DNA of 64,000 nt from contig NZ_JACHJB010000001.1 of the NCBI RefSeq assembly GCF_014207745.1, forward strand, positions 1,798,001 through 1,862,000, in the 5' to 3' direction. Each line of letters starts with the position of its first letter. The stretch's first letter is position 1. The position numbers were made by a program, and so were the translations under genes. Origin of the DNA: Nonomuraea muscovyensis (GTDB lineage Bacteria > Actinomycetota > Actinomycetes > Streptosporangiales > Streptosporangiaceae). A model generated the notes under the pieces. It ran no database searches. It saw only the letters and a program-made list of their open reading frames with translations, and was not told the DNA's origin. Below, one piece after another: positions 57,000-64,000 of this stretch.

Positions 57000-59900
57000 A
57001 TGGGCAGCGTAGAACCTTCCGTGCTTGATGTGGTCCGCAACCAGTCGGCGCGCGTCCTGGAGACGTACCGGATCGACCCAGGCCTCATCCAGGAACACGC
57101 GAACAACGAGCGCCGCATCAAGGAGGGCGGATACGGCGACCGGCAGATTTACGAGTTGGTCCAGAATGGCGCCGACGAACTCCGGGACAACCCCGGTGGC
57201 CAAATCGCCGTCGTGCTGACGACATCGCACCTGTATTGCGCCAACCAAGGGTCGGCCATCACGCCCGACGGGGCCGACACCATTCTCCGCATGGGCGTTT
57301 CCCGGAAGCGAGGAGGACAAATCGGGCGATTCGGCGTGGGTGTCAAGTCGGTGCTCAGCGTCACCGACGTCCCGGAGTTCTTCAGCGCGGAGGACGACAA
57401 GAGCTTCGGCTTCGACCGGGACTGGGCGGCCGAGAGGATCAGGACGGTACAGCCCACCGCAGCCGAGACACCGGTGCTGCGCATGGCGCGCCCCCTGGAC
57501 CGGGACGCTGCGGCAGCGGCCGATCCGATCCTGGCCGAGCTGCTGGGGTGGGCCACCACCGTCGTGCGGCTTCCGCTCAAGCCCACGGCAGTCAACCGCC
57601 TCGGGCGGGACCTCACGGAGTTCCCTCAGGAATTCGCGCTGTTCTCGGCGCACGTGGGCACGGTCACGTTGCAGGACCGCCGTACGTCCAAGCCCGTCGT
57701 TCGTCAGATCTCCCACCGAGCGCAGAACGGCCTGCACGACCTCCAGGTGGAACGTTCCGGGAAGAAGGCGGCGGTCGACAGCTGGCGGGTGTTCTCCCGG
57801 ACGCACCGGCCCTCAGCCCAGGCTTTGGCCGAGGCCGGCGAATTGCACGACCGCCCCGAGATCGACGTGTCCTGGGCGGTGCCCGTGGGGCGCATGGAGG
57901 GGCGGGGAAGATTCTGGGCCTTCTTCCCCACGAACTACGAGACCACGTTGCGGGGCATCATCAACGCACCATGGAAGACCAGCGAGGACCGCCAGAACCT
58001 GTACAACAACAACAGCTTCAACCATGAACTGATCAAGGTGGCGGCCGAGCTCATCGTCGATTCGCTGCCCGAGCTCAGCCGTGAGGACGACCCCTGCGCC
58101 GGTTTGGACCCGCTACCCGCACGTGGCAAGGAGGAGCCCCAGTGGGCAGCCACGGAGCTGGTCAGGTCGATCTGGTCGGCCGCGGCCAACCGGCCGACGA
58201 TACCCGACCAGGACGGGGTGTTCGGCACCGTCTCCACCGTTCATCTGCATCCGGACAAGCTGCGACCCGAATGGCTGGAACTCTGGGCCGGTCATCCGGG
58301 CCGCCCTCGGAACTGGTGCCATCACTCGGTCGACAGCGGCCAGTACCGCCGGGACAAGGTCGGCTACATCCAGGCGGCCGCCGGCGTGATCACGAGGAAC
58401 GCGAAGGAATGGCTGGAAGCGCTGTTGGAGGACAAGTCCCCCCAGGCCTCCGCACGTGCCATCAAGATCGCTGCCGAGATGCGGCGGCACGGGCACCCCG
58501 GGGCGACGGACGCGCTCAAGGCGCGCATCGTGCTCACCGAGTCCTTCGGCCTCGTGGCACCATCGGGGCGGGTCTTCCGGCGTTCGGGCAGCGATGGTCT
58601 GGCCGACAACACGGTGTACGTCGACGAGCGGGTGTACGCCGGCGACCCTGCCACGGTCCTGGCGTTGAACGAGCTCGGAGTGCACGAGGCCGACTACCAG
58701 GGCCGGTTTGCCTCTGTCGTGGAGCAGGGCTTCTCCAGCTACTCCGACAAGGACTGGGCCTCCTTCTGGGAGTTGTCCCGTCTCGCGGGACCGGCGGGCA
58801 CCCTCACCGCTCTGAAGAGCGCGGACATCAAGACCGAGGAAGAGCTCAAGGTCAGGACCGTCTCCGGAGGCTTCCGCCGGATTCGCGAGTGTCTGCTTCC
58901 TGGCCGTGTCGTCCCGGCTGACGGGTCCCGTGACGCCCACATCGCGGTGGACGTCGACTTCCATCACGACGACCGGGTGATCCTGCGTGACCTCGGCCTG
59001 CTGGACGGGCCGAAGTCGGGGGTCGACCCGAGGAGCGAGCCGTGGTTCACCCGGTACACCCAGACGCTCTGGGAGGGTTACTGTCGTAAGCTGCCGCCCT
59101 CCGAACACCGCCCCATGCACACGACCATGAACTTCGACGGAAGCAGCCCCGCAGGACCGCTCGAGTTCCTGTGCGAGCTGTCCGAGGAGGGACGCGCGGC
59201 ATTTCTCCAACAGCTGCCGGACAACGGCCTGGTTCATCACTGGACGATGCAGGTCGGCAAGCAGGTGGCCACCCGGAAGACGGTGGTCTCACCGCTGAGG
59301 TGGATGGCTCGCAAGCACGGCTATCTCGAGACTTCCCGCGGTCTTAAGCCGGTGACGCAGGCCGTGGGGCCCGAACTCAGGAGGTACGAGCACGTCCTGC
59401 CCGTCGCCAGGGTCTCCCCGGCGGTGTCGAATATGCTCGGCCTGCCACACGCGCTCGGCGAGGTCAAGGCCTCGACATGGGCTCAGCTGATCGAAGAGGC
59501 CGCCACGTCCACCGACGACGCCTTCGCCGGCAGGGTTTACGCGCTCATCTTCGAGGCCGACGCCCAGTGGCCAGAGGGTGGAGAGACACGCTGTCGCCTG
59601 GGCTCGGGGTGGCGTACGGACATCCCGGACGGCGAGATCGCGGTCACTGCGGACCGCACGCAGTACGAGGCTCTTGTCAGGGAGCAGATCCCTGCGCTCC
59701 TGGCTCCTTCTGCCGAGGCTGCCGGCCTGATGCGCGAGCACTGGAGGATGCTGGCTCCGGACGACGTCATCCAGAAGGAACTACGCTGGGTCGAGCAGTC
59801 GGAGGCCGTTCCCCTCACCGATGAGTTCCCCCATCTGAAAATCGTAAAGAGGGCCCAGACCGAGGGCTGGTCACTCGTGCGATGTGACGAACTCGAAGAA

Positions 59901-61664
59901 GTCATTCGTACGCCGCACGGCGCACGCGCCGAGGTCCTCCCCTCCGCCGTGCAGACGGAGGAGCGCAAGGTGCTCGTCCTGCGTCCGGCGAACGACGAGG
60001 CGACGTTGGCTGAGATCGACAAGGTGCTCAAGCTGGGCCTGGGCCCCGGTGGATGCCGCGGCGTGCTGGAGCGCCGCAGGCAGCAGCGCAACAACGAGCG
60101 GATCAAGAAGGCCCGCGAAGCAACGGACGTTGCGGACAAGGTGCTGCACCTCGTGGGAGTGGACGCACTGAAGAAGGGCCTGCCTCAAGGGTTGTTGGAG
60201 ATCGACGAGGTGGAGCGCGGCAGGCCGGCCGACGACCGGCGGATCGCGACGCTCGCGCACAACGCCCACGGCACCGACCTGCTCCGTGTCTACCGCAAGG
60301 ACATCGAGGCGAACCTGCCCGAGGCGGCAGCCAGCTTCCGCGGCGACACGAACTCGGTTCGCCTCGTCAACGACCTCGGGCTGTCCGAGTCCTACGCGGG
60401 GACCAGAGGCGAGACCCTACCTCCCGTCGAACGGGTCAGCGGCCCCACCGCCTTCCCCCGTCTGCACGACTATCAGGAGCGCCTCGCGCAGAAGACCTTC
60501 GATCTGCTGACCCGCTGGGAGGCGCCCAGGGCCATGCTGTGTCTGCCCACGGGTGCCGGCAAGACTCGAGTAGCGGCCGAGGCCATCATTCGCGTGATCA
60601 AGGAGCGGGGGCTTGACGGCAAGCCGGTGCTCTGGATCGCGCAGAGCGAGGAGTTGTGCGAGCAGGCGGTACAGAGCTGGGCCTTCGTCTGGTCCAAGGT
60701 GGGCCCGGCGGAGCAGTTGACGATAAACCGGCTGTGGTCGAGTCGTGAGGCCGCCGCGAACAAGGAGACCGTCCACCTGGTGGTTGCCACCGACGCCAAG
60801 CTCGAGAGCTGTCTCGTCAAGCCCGAGTACGGCTGGCTCAGAGACGCCGCGCTGGTCGTCATCGACGAGGCCCACTTCTCGATCACGCCCCGGTACACGG
60901 ACCTTCTCAAGTCCCTGGGCATCACTCACCGCGAGTCGTCCCGACCGTTGATCGGGCTGACCGCAACGCCGTACCGGGGGTTCAACGAGATCGAGACCAA
61001 CCGGTTGGTCGAGCGCTATGGCCGCACTCGACTGGACGAGGGCATCTTCGGCGGCGACCCCTATGCCGAACTTCAGGAACTAGGGGTGCTCGCCCGGGTG
61101 GAGCACCGCGAGCTCAAGGGCGCCACCATCGAACTCAGCGAGGAGGAGCTGAAGGCCACCTCGGGCTTCCAGCGTGGACGTCTGCCCGCCTCCGTGGAGG
61201 AGTCCTTGGGGCAGGACACCGATCGGAACAACATGTTGATCAGGGAGATCGAGGCGCTGCCCGTCGACAGCCCGGTGCTGTTGTTCGCCACCTCCGTGAA
61301 CCATGCCAAGTTGATGGCGGCATTGTTGCGCGGCCGCGGCATCTCCGCTGCCGCCATCGACTCCGCTACCCCGGACTCCGACAGGCGTGCCCGCATCGAG
61401 GAATTCAGGACGAGGAAGATTCGGGTCCTGACCAACTACGGCGTGCTCGCCCAAGGGTTCGACGCGCCGGCGACCGAGGTCGTCATCGTCGCCCGACCGA
61501 CCTACAGCCCCAACGTCTATCAGCAGATGATCGGACGCGGACTGCGTGGCCCGCTCAACGGCGGCAAGGAGACCTGTCTGATCCTCGACGTGACGGACAA
61601 TATCGTCAACTACGACAAGAAGCTGGCCTTCACCGGCTTCGAATATCTGTGGAGCCGGAGGTGA
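57000..61664 (+). CDS. Sacsin-like GHKL ATPase fused to an SF2 helicase
   Basis: 1,554 residues from ATG 57000. The N-terminus is a sacsin/HSP90-type nucleotide site: QIYELVQNGADELRD (52-60), HLYCANQGSAITPDGADTIL, GGQIGRFGVGVKSVLSVTD (108-119). A long middle region of ~1,000 residues has no recognised domain. The C-terminal ~380 residues form an SF2 helicase: Q motif FPRLHDYQERLAQKTFDLL, I MLCLPTGAGKTRVAAEAII (~1183), II LVVIDEAHFS (~1288), III LIGLTATPYRG, IV VLLFATSVNHAKLMAALL, V VLTNYGVLAQGFDAPATEVV, VI VYQQMIGRGLRGP. An ATP-gated clamp joined to a DNA translocase suggests a large DNA-loading machine. Confidence 0.85.
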   Translation: MGSVEPSVLDVVRNQSARVLETYRIDPGLIQEHANNERRIKEGGYGDRQIYELVQNGADELRDNPGGQIAVVLTTSHLYCANQGSAITPDGADTILRMGVSRKRGGQIGRFGVGVKSVLSVTDVPEFFSAEDDKSFGFDRDWAAERIRTVQPTAAETPVLRMARPLDRDAAAAADPILAELLGWATTVVRLPLKPTAVNRLGRDLTEFPQEFALFSAHVGTVTLQDRRTSKPVVRQISHRAQNGLHDLQVERSGKKAAVDSWRVFSRTHRPSAQALAEAGELHDRPEIDVSWAVPVGRMEGRGRFWAFFPTNYETTLRGIINAPWKTSEDRQNLYNNNSFNHELIKVAAELIVDSLPELSREDDPCAGLDPLPARGKEEPQWAATELVRSIWSAAANRPTIPDQDGVFGTVSTVHLHPDKLRPEWLELWAGHPGRPRNWCHHSVDSGQYRRDKVGYIQAAAGVITRNAKEWLEALLEDKSPQASARAIKIAAEMRRHGHPGATDALKARIVLTESFGLVAPSGRVFRRSGSDGLADNTVYVDERVYAGDPATVLALNELGVHEADYQGRFASVVEQGFSSYSDKDWASFWELSRLAGPAGTLTALKSADIKTEEELKVRTVSGGFRRIRECLLPGRVVPADGSRDAHIAVDVDFHHDDRVILRDLGLLDGPKSGVDPRSEPWFTRYTQTLWEGYCRKLPPSEHRPMHTTMNFDGSSPAGPLEFLCELSEEGRAAFLQQLPDNGLVHHWTMQVGKQVATRKTVVSPLRWMARKHGYLETSRGLKPVTQAVGPELRRYEHVLPVARVSPAVSNMLGLPHALGEVKASTWAQLIEEAATSTDDAFAGRVYALIFEADAQWPEGGETRCRLGSGWRTDIPDGEIAVTADRTQYEALVREQIPALLAPSAEAAGLMREHWRMLAPDDVIQKELRWVEQSEAVPLTDEFPHLKIVKRAQTEGWSLVRCDELEEVIRTPHGARAEVLPSAVQTEERKVLVLRPANDEATLAEIDKVLKLGLGPGGCRGVLERRRQQRNNERIKKAREATDVADKVLHLVGVDALKKGLPQGLLEIDEVERGRPADDRRIATLAHNAHGTDLLRVYRKDIEANLPEAAASFRGDTNSVRLVNDLGLSESYAGTRGETLPPVERVSGPTAFPRLHDYQERLAQKTFDLLTRWEAPRAMLCLPTGAGKTRVAAEAIIRVIKERGLDGKPVLWIAQSEELCEQAVQSWAFVWSKVGPAEQLTINRLWSSREAAANKETVHLVVATDAKLESCLVKPEYGWLRDAALVVIDEAHFSITPRYTDLLKSLGITHRESSRPLIGLTATPYRGFNEIETNRLVERYGRTRLDEGIFGGDPYAELQELGVLARVEHRELKGATIELSEEELKATSGFQRGRLPASVEESLGQDTDRNNMLIREIEALPVDSPVLLFATSVNHAKLMAALLRGRGISAAAIDSATPDSDRRARIEEFRTRKIRVLTNYGVLAQGFDAPATEVVIVARPTYSPNVYQQMIGRGLRGPLNGGKETCLILDVTDNIVNYDKKLAFTGFEYLWSRR

Positions 61665-63517
61665 GCGAACTCAGGCTGACCCCCGAACAGCAGGCTGTGG
61701 TCACGCAGCCGGCGGATGCCCTGGTACTCGTCACCGCCGGGGCCGGTGCCGGCAAGACGTACACGCTCGTCCGGCGATTGGACCGGCTGATGGCGGAGGA
61801 GGAGCTGAGCGCCGGGGAGATCCTTGTGCTCACCTTCTCCCGTGCCGCCGTGCGCGAACTGCGCGAGAGACTCGCCCGCCACGGTGACGGTGTCCGCTTC
61901 CTCCGTGCCCAGACGTTCGACTCCTGGGCGCTCGACGTGCTCAGGAGGGTCGACGCCACCACCAAGTGGCAGCACCGGTCGTTCGAGGCGAGAATCGAGG
62001 GCGCCCGCCAGGCGGTCGAGGACGGCTTGGCCGACGATCTGTTCGAAGATCTGCGGCATGTCGTCGTCGATGAGGTTCAGGACCTCGTCGGGTCCCGGCG
62101 GGACCTCGTGGAGATCCTGTTGGAACGGTTCGACTGCGGGTTCACGGTGGTGGGCGACCCGGCGCAGTCGATATACGGGTTCACCGTTCCGAATCCTCGA
62201 GAGAGGGCGGGCGAGACCAACCGGTTCTTCGACTGGCTGCGTGCCACCTTCGGAGAGGATCTGGTCGAGCTGCACCTCACCGACAACTTCCGGGCCCAGA
62301 CCGAGGAGGCGCGCATCGCGCTGGAGATGGGTCCCTTGCTCAGGGGCATCGCCGAGAAGGGCAACGACGAGACGCCGCTGCACCACGGCATGCTCCGCGA
62401 CAAGCTTCGGGACTCACTCAACCTGGGTGCTCTGGAGGCGTTCTCGTTGGAGGCGCTGCGGGACTACGACGGCACCACGGCCGTGCTGTGTCGTACCAAC
62501 GGGCAGGCGTTGGTGGTATCGGCAGAGATGCACCACTTCGGCATCCCGCATCGGCTCCAGCGTTCGGCACGTGACCGCGTCGCTCCTGCCTGGTTGGCAT
62601 CCCTGTTCGCCGCAACGGACGGGGCGAGCCTCAGCCGGGACAGGTTCTACGAGATCGGGTTGCCGGAAGGCGAGAACCGTGATCTGGTGTGGAGGCACCT
62701 CCAGCGGGTGGGCGGGGCGCGTGGTGGGGACCGACATCTCGATCTGGCAAGACTGCGCGCGGCCCTGGCGGGAAGTCGGCTGCCCGACGAGCTCACCGCC
62801 CAGCCTCCCTCTCGTCTGGTGGTGTCGTCCTTCCACCGGGCCAAAGGGCTGGAGTTCGACCGAGTGGTCATCGTTGACCCTGGCCCGCTCGTCCCCGAAC
62901 GGGACGAGGACCCCGCCGAGGCGGCTCGCCTGCTCTACGTGGCCATGACAAGGCCGCGCAAGGAGCTGCTCTGGCTGGATCCTGTCGACGTCCGCCACCT
63001 TCGCATCGATCGCAGCACCGGACGATGGGGCCGATACGGGTTCCAGTACTGGCGTCGGGACGGTATGGAACTCATCGCCGGTGACGTCCATGCGGACCAA
63101 CCCGCCGGTACCCGCGACTTCACGTGCGAGGCCGGCGAGCTTCAGGACTATCTGCGGACGAAGGTCCTGGCCGGCAGCCAGGTGCTTCTGAAGCGGCTGG
63201 AGACCGACGCGCTCGAGACGGATCAGAGCCCGCCCTATCTGATCATGCATGACCGCCGCCCCGTCGGGACGGCCTCGGAAGGATTCAAAGCCGATCTGTA
63301 CCGGCATCTGAAGACCAGCAAGAGCTTCGTACCGCGGAACTGGCCCCGGTCGATCGACGAAGTCTTCGTGGACGGCCTCGAGACCGTCGCGGGCAGCGAA
63401 TCGGCGGGCATCCGTGCGGGTCTTGGCCCCCACGGCGTTTGGTTGGTGCCGAGGCTCGTCGGTCTTGGCCGGTTCACCTGGGACAAGAAGGAAGATGCCG
63501 GTGACGAAGCACAATGA
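61661..63517 (+). CDS. UvrD-like SF1 helicase
   Basis: 618 residues from GTG 61661, which overlaps the upstream stop (GTGA); GTG 61649 is an alternative. Motifs: Q LTPEQQAVVTQPADALVLVT, I AGAGAGKTYTLVRRL, Ia LVLTFSRAAVREL, II HVVVDEVQDLVGSRRDLVEI, III FTVVGDPAQSIYGF, IV ELHLTDNFRAQTEEA, V VSSFHRAKGLEFDRVVIV, VI AARLLYVAMTRPRKELLWL. Shorter than UvrD, with reduced 1B/2B parts and a ~130-residue C-terminal tail (QDYLRTKVLAGSQVLLKRLE, RNWPRSIDEVFVDGLETVAG). Translationally coupled to the GHKL helicase and to the following gene. Confidence 0.85.
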   Translation: MSELRLTPEQQAVVTQPADALVLVTAGAGAGKTYTLVRRLDRLMAEEELSAGEILVLTFSRAAVRELRERLARHGDGVRFLRAQTFDSWALDVLRRVDATTKWQHRSFEARIEGARQAVEDGLADDLFEDLRHVVVDEVQDLVGSRRDLVEILLERFDCGFTVVGDPAQSIYGFTVPNPRERAGETNRFFDWLRATFGEDLVELHLTDNFRAQTEEARIALEMGPLLRGIAEKGNDETPLHHGMLRDKLRDSLNLGALEAFSLEALRDYDGTTAVLCRTNGQALVVSAEMHHFGIPHRLQRSARDRVAPAWLASLFAATDGASLSRDRFYEIGLPEGENRDLVWRHLQRVGGARGGDRHLDLARLRAALAGSRLPDELTAQPPSRLVVSSFHRAKGLEFDRVVIVDPGPLVPERDEDPAEAARLLYVAMTRPRKELLWLDPVDVRHLRIDRSTGRWGRYGFQYWRRDGMELIAGDVHADQPAGTRDFTCEAGELQDYLRTKVLAGSQVLLKRLETDALETDQSPPYLIMHDRRPVGTASEGFKADLYRHLKTSKSFVPRNWPRSIDEVFVDGLETVAGSESAGIRAGLGPHGVWLVPRLVGLGRFTWDKKEDAGDEAQ

Positions 63518-64000
63518 GCACTACCGGTTCCGCGGGGAGATGGTCAAGCGGCTTCGGCTCGATCTGCTGGGACCTGTCGATGGCGCGACGGAGACGCTCG
63601 ACGACCTTCCCACCACCTCTTACGCCGCGGGCATTCTCTTTCCACCGCAGCAGGACGAGGAGCGGTTCGTCGGACGCCACGATGTCGAGGAACTGCTCGA
63701 ACGGGCCGACGAGGAACGGCTCGTCCAACAGGACAACGACCAGGCGCCCGCCCTGCTGCCCGTGGACGAGACACCTGACACAGGGGTCTCACTCGCCAAC
63801 AGCCTCGCCCCGTCCTCGATGGGACTCACCTTCGGTGTCGATGCCGCCCTTGCCCCCAAGATCCGCGTGGCAACGTCAGCGGCCGTGTACGAGCCCGTGG
63901 ATGTCGACGGCAATCCCACCAAGGCCCAGCGCGCGGTGCGGCGTACCACCGACGAGCAGAAGCTGCGGTGGCGGCGGCGCGACCTGGAGCTGCCGATCGT
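63495..64000 (+). CDS. Start of a large DrmA-like helicase, cut by the window end
   Basis: 168 codons seen from ATG 63495, overlapping the upstream stop by 23 nt. KRLRLDLLGPVDGATETLDD, LPTTSYAAGILFPPQQDEER, then SLANSLAPSSMGLTFGVDAA follows a pattern I remember from the N-terminus of DISARM DrmA-type helicases (D-L-x-G-P ... E-x-L ... P-x-x-Y-x-x-G-x-L-x-P). No helicase motif falls inside the window, so the assignment rests on this segment. The stop and catalytic part lie beyond 64000. Confidence 0.5.
   Translation, partial: MPVTKHNEHYRFRGEMVKRLRLDLLGPVDGATETLDDLPTTSYAAGILFPPQQDEERFVGRHDVEELLERADEERLVQQDNDQAPALLPVDETPDTGVSLANSLAPSSMGLTFGVDAALAPKIRVATSAAVYEPVDVDGNPTKAQRAVRRTTDEQKLRWRRRDLELPI

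Noticed and set aside
1..64000. CRISPR arrays and rRNA genes
   Set aside because: No regularly spaced direct repeats and no rRNA-like sequence seen in the window.

Overview
The window is high-GC DNA with frequent GTG starts, stop/start overlaps (ATGA, GTGA) and GGAGG-type ribosome binding sites. Gene content (DHA2 transporter, MTA phosphorylase, SAF-domain protein, pSAM2-type integrative element) points to an actinomycete, plausibly Streptosporangiales (Nonomuraea-like). The genus is inferred from gene style only.

Layout. (1) 1-6564 looks like chromosomal backbone: an MFS exporter with a MarR-like tail, MTA phosphorylase, a SAF-domain membrane protein, a VanY-like M15 peptidase, a hypothetical membrane protein and tRNA-Arg(CCT). 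(2) 6565-15770 is accessory: an NrtR-like NUDIX regulator divergent from a three-gene operon (membrane protein, nucleoside-phosphorylase-like protein, anchored protein), two predicted nucleases, a lipoprotein and a WXG-like/DUF6571-like pair. (3) 16005-25773 is an actinomycete integrative and conjugative element: integrase, excisionase, HUH Rep, small proteins, DUF2637/Spd protein, FtsK-type TraB, SCO3933-like and GntR regulators, two P-loop kinases, a second GntR protein and a NUDIX protein like pSAM2 Pif. (4) 26176-30795 holds an AT-richer orphan gene, an IS110 element and a DUF4365 gene coupled to an unknown gene. (5) 30788-49585 is one tightly overlapping minus-strand operon of six genes: a giant DUF1998 SF2 helicase, SNF2 helicase, Eco57I/PglX-like adenine methyltransferase, McrB-like AAA+ protein, McrC (split by an intact IS630-family element) and a RelE-UvrD fusion. 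(6) 49863-50963 is an IS5-family element. (7) 51090-64000+ is a second defence-like cluster: Vsr, a C5-cytosine methyltransferase, a DUF6339-like protein, an unknown protein, an XRE-GHKL ATPase, a sacsin-like GHKL/SF2 helicase fusion, a UvrD-like helicase and the start of a DrmA-like protein cut by the window edge.

How it fits together. Most of the window after the tRNA is a defence island. Three parts deserve the closest look: the membrane-protein/nucleosidase pair, which share a Q-S-A-(I/V)-G motif at the C-terminus of one and the N-terminus of the other (amyloid-signalling style); the composite helicase/methylase/McrBC/RelE-UvrD operon; and the methylase/Vsr cluster carrying two different GHKL ATPases and a palindromic operator over its XRE-GHKL gene. 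No database search was possible; family names rest on motifs and memory of the families.
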